Source: Diospyros lotus
Lineage: Eukaryota; Streptophyta; Magnoliopsida; Ericales; Ebenaceae
Assembly (NCBI RefSeq): GCF_014633365.1
Contig: NC_068349.1
Span: 34,734,753 to 34,798,752 of the forward strand
Reading direction: 5' to 3'
DNA: 64,000 nt
Below are positions 33,701-48,700 of this stretch, piece after piece (the stretch's first letter is position 1; every line of letters begins with the position of its first letter). The notes under the pieces are model-generated. The model worked only from the letters and a program-made list of their open reading frames with translations. It made no database searches and was not told the DNA's origin. The position numbers and the translations under genes are program-made.

Positions 33701-36700
33701 CCCAGCCATCATCTTCATCTCTGTTCCCCCCCCCCCCCCCCCCTCCCTTTACAGCAGTTGCCAGCGGCACCCTTCAGTGCTGCCGCCAGCAAGCTTCTCT
33801 GAAGAACGGACGGTTTTTTTTTTTTCTTTTTATTTTTTTTTCTTATTTCTTGTCATGACAAGAAAGATAAGAAGAAATTTGTTAAATTTAACTTAATTTT
33901 AATGAACATGGTAGATATCAAAAGTTAACAGAAGGGGTTTTTGAGTAAAAATGGGAACCATAGAGAACCCAAGAAATCAACATACTGGATGAGACTTTAA
34001 TGCATAAGAAAAGAAACATGGGGGGATGGCAAATTCCAAAATTGCAGTAACAAGAGTCAAACTGAAGTTTGTGAATTTAAAAACTGCTAGCGATAGCCTC
34101 AGTTTCCCACCAAAGATATCATGTCTTAGTTTACTCATATAAGAAGACACACATCCTTAACACTAGTCAGCTCCAACAACTTGGATATATTGTCCACTTG
34201 CTCCAAGTCTATAATCCCTTTATTCCAAAACAAGAAACTTGTATATGTATTATATACTTTATAAAAACTAGATGAGGAGCGGAATTCCATCTTCAGGATG
34301 CCCACAAACTGGCATGGGTTTTCTAGCTCTACAAAGAACGAAGCCATCCATATCAAAACTAAAAAGAAAATCAGTATTTGAAAAGAATTAAACCTCAAGC
34401 ATACCTAATTTACTACAGAAATCTGAAGACATCCAAAAAAAAAAAAAAAAACAGAATGGGTTTTAAAACAGCCTAGAAGAAAGACTTACAATTTTGGATG
34501 AACTTCCAACCTTAGGCTGATCTGTGCTTTCGGTTATATCAGGGACATGGTTCACTTGTCCGTGACTTGGAGCTTCATTTTCAGGGATAACCAGATCATC
34601 CCGATTATAGTTGGGTTGAAACTGAGTTGCATTATAAGAAGATCCACCTGGCATTCCATCCCCATTGTTGTGCAGAAAAGCAGGAGTTTGATCAGAGCTT
34701 GTCAATGCATTACCAGATGCAACCAGGCCCAAGTTATCAGTAGGAGAGAGCATCCCATGTTTGCTCGTTATCTTCTGGAGACGGGTCTTCATCTCGCCAA
34801 TTTGTGTGAGTACATTTTCAATTTTCAAAAGGATCTGTTCCATGGGATTATCATCTCCGAAATCAAGGGATAACAACTCCTCACTGCCCCCCATCTCATT
34901 TCCATTCATCGTCTTCTCTGCACTAATCACTGCAGCCAAAAAATGGTGAGGGGATTGAATGAGGTCAGATTTGAGTACATACACAGATCTAGCCCATGGA
35001 TCTTACAATTAAACGCTAATCTATTCATTTCCTAGATCCAACATGAATATTACAAACGTTTAATAGTATCAACTATCAAAATCAAACTGATTATGATATC
35101 TCCCTCTTCAAAGAACTAACACGAACTACGAAGATAGTTCCACAACAAAATTTGCACTATTTGTGTTGGAGATCACGGGCTCTCCCTCTTTTATAATATT
35201 TATGAAATTTCAAAAAAATGATAACAAAAAGGTAAAATTAAGAATGATACTTTCATTAATCAGTAACTGCAAGGAGCAAAATTGAGCTCCCTCATGAACA
35301 AAATTGCAGGTTGCAGATATCAATTAGCAAAATATTGAACACCAAAGAGACTTTAGGTAACACAATACCAAATTTAAGAATAAACAACAACATATCCAGC
35401 CTTTATCCCACTATGTGGGATTGGCTACATGAATTCTAGATTTTCCTGTGTTTCTGTCTTTTTTTATATTTTCATTTATGCCCATACACTTCATATCAAA
35501 TTTTAATGTCTCTCCCAAAGTCTTTTTGGCTCTGCCTCTACCCTTTTTTTTTGACTAATTGTTCCATTTCATCAACTCTCCTCACAGGAATGTCTCTTGG
35601 TCTTCTTCTCATATGACCAAACTATTTTAGTTTAGTCTCTCTAATCTTTTCCTCGATTGGCACTACTTCTACCTTATTACGAATAACTTTATTTCTAATT
35701 TTACCTTTTCTTGTATGACTGCACATCCATCTTAGCATTCTCATCTCCGCTATGCTCGTTTTTTGCTTATGCTGATATTTGACTGCCCAACGAACTATAC
35801 AACAAAACTAGTCTTATAGCTATCCTATAGAATTTTTCTTTCAGTTTTAATGGGATTTTACCATCACATAACACCCTCGATGCATTTCTCCATTTTAGCC
35901 AACATGCCTTAATTCTATGCATGACATCCTTGTGAGTTTTTCCATCTTTTTGAATCACTGATCCCAAATATCGAAAATAGTATTTTCTTTGTATGATTTG
36001 GTCTTCCAATTTTATTATAACATCCTTCACTCTTGCATTCTTACTAAATTTACATTCCATATACTCTGTTTTCTTTCTACTTAATTTAAATCTCTTAGAT
36101 TATAAATTGTTTCTCCACAACTCAAGTTTAGTGTTCACTCCCTCTTTTGCTTCATCCACCAACACTATGTCATCTGCAAATAGCATATACCATGGCACCT
36201 CGATCTGAATGTATTTAGTGAGTTCATTCATTACTAAAGCAAATAAGTATGGACTTAGTGCAAAATCTTGATGCAGTCCCATTGTAATTTTAAACGATTT
36301 AGTATCCCCTCCGCATGTTCTGACCCTTGTCTCTGCACCGTGATACATGTCCTTAAGGGCTTGTATATAGGCTATTCGGACTCCTTTTTTCTCTAAACCC
36401 TCCATAATATTTCTCTAGGGACCCTATCATAGGCTTTTTCTAGATCTATAAACGCCAGATGCAGGTCCTTCTGATGATACCGATACCTTTCCATTAGGCA
36501 CCTCAGTAGGTATATAGCTTCCATTGTTGGCCTACCAGGTATGAAACCAAATTGATTTTTCGAGACGTTTGTTTTTTTTCTGAGCCTCTGCTCTATTACT
36601 CTCTCCCAGAATTTCATGGTATGACTCAATTTAAATCCTCTGTAATTTTCACAGTTTTGAACATCTCATTTATTCTTGTATATAGGAACCAAAGTACTCT

Positions 36701-39700
36701 TCCTCCACTCATCTGGCATCTTTTTTTATTTAAGGATCGTGTTAAATAATTTCGTTAGCCAAGAGATGTCCTCTTCTCCCATGCATTTCCATGCTTCTAT
36801 TGGTATATTATCCGGTCCCACCACCTTATGATTTTTCATCTTTTTTAATACTTGTCTTATTTATTTTGAACTTATGCATCGATAAAATGTATAGCTCACG
36901 TTCCTTTCGGAGTTACTAAAATGTCCCAACCTAACTCTTGTGTCTCCACCATCATTGAATAATTTTGTGAAATACTCCTTCCATCTCTCCTTGATCACTC
37001 CCTCATTCACTAATACATTTTGGTTTTTATCTTTTATGCATTTCACTTGGTTTAGATCCCTTGTTTTTCTTTCTCTTGCTTTAACTAATTTATATATATC
37101 CTTTTCTCCATCTTTTGTATCAAGTCATTTATATAGATTCTCATATGCTTTTGACCTTGCTTCACTAATAGCTATTTTTGCTGTCTTTTTTGCTTATTTA
37201 TAATTTTTTATGTTTTTTTCATAGCTGCATTGATATATAACCTTATAACAAGTTTTCTTATTTCTAATTTTCAATTGTACCTCTTTATTCCACCATTTGT
37301 CTCTCCAAGAATTACGTTTGTCGTGATTCTTAGGGCAGTAGCCATTTTCCTCCACATTTGGTTTGCTTGTTCTTCTCCATTTTATTCCCTTCTACCCCTT
37401 TGAAGATTAATTGTTTCTTTCCTTTTAAATTCCACCACCTAATTCTTGGATTTTGTTTTATGTGATTTTTTCTCTTCCAATTTCTTACTTGGATGTCAAG
37501 TACCAAAAGTCTATGTTAAGTAGTCAAACACTCCCCCGGTATCACCTTACAATTCCTACAACATAACTGATCCTCTTGTCTCATAATGAAATAATCTATT
37601 TGGGTGCTTGATGTAGCATTTTTATATGTGATTAAGTGTTCGTCCCGTTTTTTGAACCTAGGAGACAGCATAACGTACCATTATATATCTGGCTCCATCT
37701 TGGTATTTGAGCAGTCTTTCCAAAAATGCTAAGTGTACTTAAACACAGAAAGCCTATGGAGCTTAAGCGCAAAGCGAAGTGAAGTGCACATAAATGAAAT
37801 AAAGAGTATAAACTTTTATAAGCACAAAAACTATAAACTATTATAAAAGCAATCATTAAAAAAAAAAAAAAAAAGAGCATGAGAGTGCAAATTTAACAAA
37901 AGATGAGATGCCATTTTTCAATTATATTTTAGACCTATTTACAAGTTCATAAAATCATAGCAGAAAAGCATAAGGAAAAAAAAAACCATCCCTAATTTAC
38001 AACAATTCCCAATCAATCAACCCGAAATTACAACAATCTCCGATCAATCAAATCCCTAATTTACAATCAATCAAAACCTCTAATTTATAGCAATCGCGAA
38101 GCAATCATCAATCCCTAATTTCCAGGAATCAAGAATAAATTAGCAATCCTTAATTTAAACCTAATTGACATGTTTCCTTCAATATTTTTTGCTTGGTAAA
38201 TACAATTGAGTCTTATTTTTTCTTTTTAAATGAATATCTGATTTTATTTAGATCCTTTTAAGATCTGATAAGCGATAACAGCCTTTTTGGGGTAAAGATT
38301 CCATATAAGCAGCCATACCACTGTGAAACTTTAAACAAATCCAATGATTCATATTGTCTGATAAAAAAAACAAAAACAAGCATATTTCTGAAGCATGCTT
38401 TATAGCAACTCAAAGCTCAGTAAAAGCACAAATTAAGCATGCTACAATTGCAGTCAGTTAAAGTCGCTGCACTTTAGGCTTAAAGTGCGTTTTTTAAACA
38501 CTGTACTTGAGCACATCATTTCTCTTTTGATTAATAAATGCCTATCCAACTCAATAAAATAAAAATAGTACCATGCTATACCATCATAATGGCGAAAAAT
38601 GTAACTGGATAATTGATTTCCCAATTGCAGTATTGATTTCCTTAGCTAAGGAAAAGGGACAGCATGTGTAGCAGGCTTAACCTTAAAATCAATACTATAT
38701 GTACCTGATTTAAAATGAAACCTGCTATCAGTAAGTACGTTAACCAAAGAGAGGGGCTGTTTGGTAACATTTTTCAAATCTCATTGTGTTTTTCAGAACC
38801 TATCATTGGGGAAGATGATTGGCACTGCTTGGGAGAAAAGACTTTATCAGACTTCAAGATTTGATCATCCCACTGAATTTAGGTCATCTATTCAATTCTC
38901 TTTGTCTACTGTTTCAGAATCTGAAATAATGCCATTAAGACATCCTAGCTTTGAGTATCTTAGAGTTTTGTATCCTTCTCTATCTAGCAATAAAATTCAG
39001 AATTTCCATTGTGAACATTGTATCCTTGCAAAACAAACCAAAAGCTCTCACCCTAATCATATCTATAAACCTTCAAAACCATTTTATTTGATTCATAGTA
39101 ACATTTGGGGACTGGCCAAGACTCCCAATCTAACAAACACTCGATGGTTCATCACATTCATAGATGATCAAACAAGAGTTAGCTGGGTATTCCTAATGAA
39201 AGACAAATCTGAAGCCTATCTTGTTTTCAAAAGGCTTCATCAAATGGTTCAAAATGTCTTTCAATCATCAATTCATGTATTGAGATCTAATAATGGCCGA
39301 GAATATTTCTCAAATGAACTTAATCAATACCTAATTGAGCATAGTATTATTCACTAAAGCTCATATCCTTACAACCCCCAACAAAATGGGGTAGCTGAAA
39401 GAAAGAACCATCACCTTCTTGAGATTGCAAGGGCCCTAATGTTTACTCAATTAGTTCCAAATGCCTATTGAGGAGAAGTTGTCCTTACAGCAGCCTATCT
39501 CATCAACAGACTTCCCCAAAAATTCTGGAGTTTAAAACTCCCTTGAATGTCTTCCTTGAATCCTTCCCTCATCATACCCAAGTCCTAAACTCCCTTCTTC
39601 TAAGGTTTTTGGATGTATAGTTTTTGTACACAAAAACCAACTTACACAATCTAAATTGGACCCTAAAACACTCAAGTGCATCTTTGTTGGATACTCTCCT

Positions 39701-42700
39701 ACTCAACAAGGATATAAATGCTATAATTTGGGAATCTTGGATTCCCACTAATTTTGTGTGTGTGTGTGTGTGCGAGAGAGAGAGAGAACAACATTTGTTT
39801 TCATTTCGTAAATATTAAACACAGATTATTTAAAGTAAATATCCAACAAACTGATGGCAGATGCCTGCTGCTACATATTTTGTGTCCAACTGTTTGAAAG
39901 CTATGTCTCAGACTTGTAATACCAAAAGGGCAAGAAAGTTTTCAACATACCACGCTTGCTCCAGTCATCTTCCACCATAGAAGCATCAGCAGCAGACCTC
40001 ATACTCTCTGAAATATACTACTTTTTAGTCACTATTGACAAAAATAAAAAAGTTAAGTATATCATCAGACTCAAAGAACAATTCCAGAAGTGTGTACCAT
40101 AGTAGGAGAACAGGTTATGGCGAGACAAATACGATGCTATGTCCACTGTGTCTTCGACTCTCTTTCTTTTCTTCCTCTTCATAACTTCTTTTCCTCGACT
40201 TTGACCAGAAAATGGATGTGACTTTGCACAGGAATCTTCTAATGGGCAGTTTTCTAATTCTGACCGCTTTCTTTGTTGACATTCTGCAAGCTTAATGTCA
40301 TACTTCTTTGCTAGAGACTGAAATTCCTTAATCTGCAATTCTACCCATTTACAACGCCACATAAGAGGCCGTATGTACGTTCTCCAATGAGGAGTCAGCC
40401 TCTTCTTCCTGGAATATTGAAATGGTATTTGATGATTTCATATGGCACAAAATAATTTAAGCATGAATATTCATATGCAGGAGAAGATGAAATACGGATG
40501 AACTATGATTATCACTTCAGTTATATGGTTGAGAAAAATAAAAAGAGGACTTTACAAGCTTCATGAAAAGATCAAATGTGGGAGTTGCTAAGTTCCAGGA
40601 AAACTCAATTTCCGACCAAGTTCACATAGTAGCACTTCAGCAAGTTAGTACAGTAAGTTGGATTTAATAGAACAAATTCCACAATTTTTGCCCATACCTT
40701 TGACATCAATCAAAAAGGACAAAATTTAGTCTACATAAGCCATCAAAATCTCACATCAGCAAATAAATCAATTGTGTACAGCACACAAATACCAATTCAC
40801 GATCCATAACCAAAATCTCCTTAATCCCTTAAAGGCACAACATTCGATGAAAAATTCAGGCCAGGCCTGTAATACCAGCTATTACAGATATAACCTATGA
40901 CAAGAAGGGGGGCAATTGGATATTTATTTACTCACAGGTTCCAGCCAGACCACCAGGAACACAGGCTCCCGTCTTTCTTGAGTAAAACATTAGAATTTAT
41001 TAAATTCATTTCAATTTTCAAGGTGATTCCTGAAATAAAAAAGAAAAAGTAGTAGCAATTGGGCTAAGCTGAAATGCAAAATCCTTCCTTTGCCCTTCTA
41101 GCACCAATATCAAACATGATTTTCATTTATCAGGGAAAATCATCACAAACACCTGTATCTACCAAAATGCATATTCCTAACATAACAAAACTCCATCATA
41201 ATTTCTAAACATAAGCCTGTGATGAAGGTTATGCAGATAGTTGTCATTTCAGGTTCTGGAAGGACCTAGTAGAGTTTGGTGATAGTTGGAGAGATGGATT
41301 AGTTTTGTATTTCATCCATTAATTTCGTGATTATTGATAATGAAACTCTAGAGATTTTTTAGAAGAACTAGTGGGTTGATGCAAGGAGACCCTCTTTCTC
41401 CTTTTTCTTTTCACTAGGTCATGGTAGCATATAGAGTCAGATGCTTCAAAAGGTTATTACCTTTACGTTTTCTGACAATAAGAGAAAAGAGTCAAGAATT
41501 TTTGTGTGTCCTACTGTGCTTCAAGGCTATGTCTTGTCAATGCACTAATTTGGCTAAGAGGGAGATCACTCCTGTTGGAATCATGGACAGGATTGAACTG
41601 TTGGCTAGGGTGTAGAGCTGAGAGTTTGCCCACAACTTACATTGATCTTCCCCACAGGTTCTAGGTTCAAAACCAAGATAGTGTAAGATGATGTCACGGA
41701 GAGAAATCGGACAAGACTTGCACCATGGAAAACATAAAATTGTCTGGGAAGGTAGGTTTAGCATGAGTAAGAGCACTTTGTCTTGCCTCTGAATCATGTG
41801 TTGTCTCTCTTTTGTATCCCTATAATGGTTGTTAGAGAAATACAAATTGGTTGTTGAAGAGCCTCCATGTAACACCTTGCCCTCCCCGGGGTGCTACTAA
41901 TAATTAAATAATAGAACCTTGGGGAAAATAAATTTGTTTCCTTAACCCACTGCACATTAATCTTTGATTAGTGAAACTTAACTCATTTAAATTGCCCACT
42001 AACTCACCTAGAGCCTAGAGGTCTACTTCCTTTTTGCTTGGACAATGAATCACCCTTCCACCTCTAGTGAGTTGCACCATTAATCTTGTAACGACCCGAT
42101 TAATTGAAATTTAATGGCATTTTTGGATGAAAAGGAGCAATTATTTTTTATTAATTGAGGAGGGAGAGGTTGCAAGATCGAACCCGTAGCCAAACAAGTT
42201 CAAAGCTGGGTTTATGTAAAAAAAAAATCGGAGCAGCCCAACTGGCGCCAAGCCCAAGCAAGCGCGCGCCACGTGGGCCTCATGCAGGCGGCCGTGCGGC
42301 CAAGCGCGCCATGCAGGGCCCTGCGCGGCCCTGCTGCGCGCCCACATGGCTGCCTCCTGCAGCCACGTGTCCAGCCTGTTTTTGGTCCAAAAAAAGAAGT
42401 AAAATTTCTTCCATGTGCCCTACCACCTCTCCTACCCCCCTTGGCCTATAAATAGGCCATTGATGCTTGAGTGAAGGGGAGTTTGGGCGAGGGAGAGAAG
42501 GTGGATTCTTGTTGGTTTGGGCTTCGGTTGAGTGACCAACGACCCTGGTACGCTGCAAAATTAAGGAAAATAATTAAGGCAAGTTCTCTTCCTAGTTTTT
42601 GCAAATTCTTCTTCCTCTTTGTTTCAATCAAGAGGCAAGATCTCAATTTTCTTATTAATATGCAAGTTCAGTTTCTCCCTCTTCTCAAGTTCATGCTTGC

Positions 42701-45700
42701 AAGTTCTTCTCCTATTTTACAAGTTCAGTTCCTCTTTGCTCAAGTTATGTTTAAATTACAAGTTCTATTCTCTATCTCTTGTTATTGCAAGATCCTACCT
42801 CTTAATTTTCTAAATAGCAAGTTATTTTCCCCTTTTACTAGTAAATCATTTCATGGTTCTCAGTTATACCGCTTGAGTCTCAAATAGGGTTTTGTATCAC
42901 TCTATCTTTCTTTGGGAATGATGCTTTATTGAGGACATGCAAGGATTTGATGTTATCTTGCATGAATGTTGTCCTATTGTGCTTATTGTTTCGTTATTCG
43001 CATATCAGTTATATATAAAAAATTATTACAAATTTGCATGTTATGATGATGCACGAAGCATGTGCATGAAAGTGGTTTTGTTAAGAATGTGTAAATGCCT
43101 CATGATGCGCATAGCGGACGAGTCCGCAGGATATATCCGCAAAGAAAGTGTTGAGTTCAAAGTTGGACTTCGGTCTTAAGTTTACGTTATGGACTTTGGT
43201 CTCATGGTTTGGACTTTGATCTCATGTTTATGGTTTTAAAAAGATTGCATATAAGCATGGATGCATGTTTTATTATATTATCATTTGAAAGTACCTTAAA
43301 TGGCATCCATGACTCTTTTGCTTCACGATACCCATGACTCTTATGCTCACTTTCTTCCAGTTATACTTGCTAGACCTTGTGGCTCATGTTTGCTTGCATC
43401 ATTCCAGGTAAGGGTAAAGTTAAGGTAGAGGGCGAGCCAAGTGAACCAGAATCCATGGGATAGCAGTGTGTATAGAGTCGTCTCAATCAAAGGTCCTTGG
43501 GGGTGTCTTGTGGTGTGTAATATTAAGTTATGCTTGTTTATTTAGGTTGTACCCCTGAGGGGATATGGGGGGTTTATGGACCCTGATGTGGTGTGTAATA
43601 TTGAGTTACTTTTGTTTATGTGAGCATGTGGACACTATTGTGTTTGTCTATGAGTAAGAATATATGGGTGAGGCTTCCATTGTCAAGGAGGATGTGTAAT
43701 GTTCTAATGGGTTTTGGCATTTATGACATCTTGTTGTGGGTCCCTAGCTAGGGGCGCCTACAAATCTTCTTATCATGTTGCCACTCGTGATTATTAAAGG
43801 TGCCCATGCAACAGGATTGTCACCTTAGTTTAGTTAAAAATCTAAATCACATGTATAGGCAAAGTATAATTGGAGATTAACCATCGCTTAAACCACAAGT
43901 TATACACAGACGCCTCAATGCCCAATTAAAAACACTGCTCAAAATTAAAAATTGCTGAAACACGAAACAGCATACTGCTGGCATTGGTCGACTGAGCAAG
44001 GGTGGACCTTGATTGACAAAGGATTTCTAGAATGCAACCCGACCCTCCTCCATTGTTGGTCAGTTGACTGAAGATTTCTAGAAAGCTCCCCCTTCTTCTA
44101 ACTTACTCTCACGACCCTAGGGGTAAACCAGTATTTTGCCAGGAAGATAACCACTTGTATTAGCAGTTAGCTGGGGAGGTTAAGTGGTTAGGAGGTTGGG
44201 TGGTTAATTGGTTAGGAGGACAGTAGCTAACTGTATAACAAACCACTCCTTTGTTGTTATGTTAGTTAGAAGGCAAGCTCCATATAAAGCCAGCAGGTAT
44301 GTGGATGGAGCATATCGAGAATAATACAAAGCTCTTCCCTTCCAATTCTCTTTCTTTCTCTTATCTCTCTCCCTTTCTCTCTCTTTTTCTCACATTCTGT
44401 TCTAATCAAGAGAACCAGATTACCAGAATTGTCCAACCCCAATTATGGGACTTGACATTTACCTGCTCGGTCAACTGTGAGGACTCCTTCAGTTGACCAA
44501 GTGACCATTTCCAGCAAATACCAATAGCTCTATTTCACCAAAACAAAAAATTAAACACAATCTTCTCACAGCGTCTTGCATGCTAAACAACATACAAGCC
44601 ATCTATGGTCTCTCAGTGTGATTTAAACATACTACAACATAAAGTTAACATCAAAACATAACAATGTGCATAAAACTAATGAAATAACAACTAGTTCTCA
44701 AACGGCTCCTTCCCCTTCAAGCTACCTGCATAATTTGGCACATCGAATATGCAGCAATGAGTATTGATTGCTATTCAAAAAGGGTTAGAAATATTTTCGT
44801 GAATGCATGTCTTGTGCGCTGCTATATGTCAAGACCTCTAGCACTATTTAACCATTAATTTCCACCGTTTGGTTATCTTGACACCACTAAACAAACTACT
44901 ATATGATCTCCAACATCACAGTGAGGGTTTGCTCCAACCCTCATCAACCAACACAACCACATAAAAAGTTAAATGCTAATCAAGAAATGATGAGTACTTC
45001 TTGTCATAGTTTCATGTAATGCATTTAAACAATTCTATTGCATTCTTTATAATAAACCATGAAACTAAATAACAAAACATTCAACTACATTAACCATGCA
45101 TTTTGAAATTAACAATGAACTCTAACCTCACTAAGCTTGGTATACAGTACAATGTTGGAGCCTAGTCTCCTTCCTCTTCTAACTCTTAGCTTCTATCTTT
45201 GTCTCTTAGCTCCTCAGTTCTTCTCTTTAAATTCTCAGTATCTCCCTCCTCTCTTTCTTATTTGTTTCTCTTTGACAGTATTTTTCTTATTCTCTGTTTC
45301 TCTTCTCTTTTGTCCTTGCTTCACTGAGCATAAAAGCTTCTCAATTGAAGCCAAAACCAATTTCATATCCCTTCAGACAATCAGTTACCGCCTCACTAAA
45401 ATGAAGAAAATGAAAATGTCAAGCTTAATTCAATGATTCAGCACTTATTAAATTAAGGAGATGACACCTCCTGCAAATTTAGTCATGGCATATCCTACTT
45501 AACACCACCTAGCCATTTGAGCCTCAAATATGCTCCCATGCATATATCTAGCCACTGTTTAAGGATTAAAACATGATTTTAATTATCTCCCTCTACTTTT
45601 GATCCTTAATCCAACTAGGATCACAAGGATCTTTGAGTCACTGAAAAAATTGACCATTCTACCTCAATTAGCAATTCCCAACTCCCCTTGATGAATAGTA

Positions 45701-48700
45701 AGATTACACCATAAATTTTTCAATACCCATGACCACATTGGAATTTACATTGTTCATTTGGGTCAACCAATTTCCAACTGCAACATGCCATGGGCATGTC
45801 GTGAAAACTCCTTACATAGCCAGTGCATCAATTTGGATTACTCATCATGCCTTTAGCTTGAGTTGCATTTAGTTGCATAACTATCATTGCAACTCACTCA
45901 GTCAACTAAGGCCCATGCTCAATCGACCAGACACTGGGACACGTTCAGAATACCTTGCCAAATTTTTGGCTTTTCTTGGTTGGGCTTCTTCCTCAGTGTC
46001 ACAACCCTAGGGTTTGTTAGGGTTGTGATAGGGATTGGGAGAAGAAATCAGAATTGTAGGAGGGGGAAAATCAGTAGGAAGAGGGAGAGAGATTGAGAGA
46101 AAGGAGGAGAAGTTGAGGGAGATTGGAGAGAGTCCTAAAAGAGAAAATCAGATTTCATTCATTCAAATCAAGTATCCCCAATAAACTCCTAACAGCAGCC
46201 TTATATAGGCATCATTGACTTCTAACAGCCTAACCACTTGCTAACAATATATCCTAACAGTCATTATAAACCTATTACAAGATTACCCCCCTTTTATTAT
46301 ATTCCTATTACAACATTGACCCTCCTATACTCCTAGGTACATGACACTCAGCTGATCCAATGCTACCAGTGGACCATTTTCATGTTCTTGCCTAGATCCT
46401 CTCACCTAACCCACTTGATAACCATCAATCAAGAAATTAATTAAATGAATATCCCCATAAATTCATAAATAATTACCAAATTGTGAATTTCACTTCTATT
46501 AAAATATCCTCTTTTAAATTTCCTAAATTTTTTGGAAATGAATACTATGCATTTTTGAAACATAAAATGTTAAAGGCATGTTTAGGATCTTTCAAAAAGA
46601 TTTCTGAAACTGAGCAGGGCCTAGTATTTTGAGGGAAAATTAGTCCATTCTCCATCACCCAGTTGGTGTCCATACAAGTCTTTTTGGGAGAAGACATATC
46701 TCTTCTTTTCCCTTGCATGAGAAGACCCATGAGTGTGTGTGCAGAGGTTTTGGGTGGTTTCGTTGCAGAAACTGAAGAAGTTGAAAACTGTTCTGTTACT
46801 TTTTTGCATTTGGCGCATTGTCCAACTTTATTTCATTGTGGTAAGATCACTCATTCATTCATACATATGCATAGCACGAGCAAGATAAATGCAAGGTATT
46901 GCTGATGTACATTCTTTATTTTGTTACACCTTGGTGTCATGCAAACAGTTTTGGGCTATGAACATGGGATGCAAGGTTGAGAGCCCTCCTATGAGTGTGC
47001 CATTAGAGCAGCCGCGCGCGCGCGCGCGGGGGGGGGGGAGGAGGGGCTTCATCGGCCATAGTCTGGACGATTTTCCACCTTGTGGAGTACATTTGGGTAC
47101 CACAAATTAACAGAAAATTATTTAGTGCATTTCCATGCCTGGTGTATGCATGCGGTGTGACCTTATTGAGTTCTTGTAGCTCATACTCACATGATTTACA
47201 TTCCATAGATAACTTTGACGTTGGAGAATAAGACTGATGCTTAAACACTTGGCCATGTAACAGGCATACAACTATATTAAGGAGCATGCCTAGATGTTAT
47301 ATTTTGTCACAATGATGTACATGGTAGTTGGTACTATGTTGTATTGTGAGCATTTACAAAGCTGTAACAATTGAATGCCAGGACCAACAATCAACTGTTG
47401 GGTCAACTGGTGCTAGTTCAGGCGAGAGAAAAGTCAACTGTTAGAGAGGAATCAAAGTGTGGGGTCAATTTAAGGTCAAGTGAAGGGAAGGCCAGTTGAC
47501 TCTTGGGTGAACTGTGTGCACTCCAGAGAACAAAAAAGGTTGACTGGTGAAGAGGCCAACCAACAAGTGGGTCGATTGTGCATTCCAAAGAGTAGAAGAG
47601 ATTGACAGTTGATTAATGGAATTCAACTGTCAACTAACAGTGACAGTTAATGGAAGAGATTGTGGGGTTGATTAATGGAATTCAATGGACACTAACAGTG
47701 TTTTAACTTAAAGAATAACCTATAAAACTACCCACGGGATTCCCAACTATAAATTCCATTATGCAATGATATCAAGTTGAGATACAAAATGGGGTACAAA
47801 GGGAGTCAGAGAACTAATAAAAGTAATTAATTAAGAAAAATTTTATGACTAGTAGGTGGAAAATGAAGGGTGGAGGATTGGGTCTCCTCACAATGGACAC
47901 AATTTGAAAATTTTTACAAGGGTTATGCTACAAAATATTTAAAAGTAAGGATCTGAACAGAATAATTAAAAGAAGTGTTTTCATGTCCTAATTTTGACAT
48001 AGTTCTTAGTCCTAAATAACACAAGCAATTAGCTGCTAAGAAAAACAAACTTAGCCAAACAAAACATGTTCGGATTTTTCCCCCTTTTTTTCTTCTTCTT
48101 CTCTACCATAACATTTTTTCCCTCTTTCTTGATGAATGGTAATGACAGTTGTAATTCTTGTTACATTGTGCCTTTAAAGATTGTTTTGTTAAGTAATACA
48201 TTGGCTTCATTTTATCATTTCTCATGCCATGTAACTGTTAACACCCATGCGCGCAACTAATAGATTTAAAGAATAACTTGAACATGCTTTGTCCCTTCCA
48301 TTATCATTGCTACCCTTGCAGTAGCAAATAGATTTAACGAATTCAAAGCAAACAGAACAATAACATGCATACCTGATCTGAAAGATTTCACTTTGTCCAT
48401 CAAATGGCAATGCTGATGAAGCATCATCATGCAATAAAGACTCCATTTCAGCATCACTCAATGCCGTACCTTTTTCAACTCCAGAAACAGTATCATCAAA
48501 AGAACTTGAATCCTCAGTTGTGTCCTGGTATTCAGCTCCAACAAATCCAATATCACCAGAATTTGTATGCTCAAGTATATTAATCTCCACAGCTTGATTC
48601 TTGTCTGCTTCCTCAATTTTTTCATCCATTGAGCCGTCAATCTCAAAAGTACTGTCCTCACAATTACTTACACATTTCATATATTCATCTTGTTGTTTTC

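Larger units (their letters stand above)
31070..33990. mobile_element. Large inverted-repeat element with nested insertions
   Basis: Left arm (about 31070-31400) and right arm (about 33720-33990) are mutual reverse complements with indels. Landmarks are ATGACAAGAAATAA on the left against its complement near 33840, the TTAAGTAAAAGTTAACAAAT-type segment, and a TGGCGGCATAGAAGGG-type GC segment facing CTTCAGTGCTGCCGCCAGC. The left edge has the familiar CCCCCGTGGTTTAGG terminus. The 2.3-kb interior holds two further repeats. It lies wholly in the last intron of the minus-strand gene. Confidence 0.65.

Noticed and set aside
38761..39357. 198-residue ORF as a host protein
   Set aside because: It is a copia integrase fragment with substituted catalytic positions, followed by stops.
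41550..41720. Possible SINE on the minus strand (GGTTTTGAACCTAGAACC resembling a B box)
   Set aside because: No matching A box at the right spacing, no tail and no target duplication were found.
42141..42558. Ala/Arg/Pro-rich ORFs on both strands
   Set aside because: Produced by the GC-rich stretch of an LTR-like block. Both strands are open simply because stop codons are rare in GC-rich sequence.
43095..43145. Hammerhead-ribozyme-like stretch (ATGATG, GCGGACGAGTCCGC hairpin, GAAAG)
   Set aside because: The hairpin is present, but the invariant CTGATGA and GAAAC core elements are not in the required arrangement.
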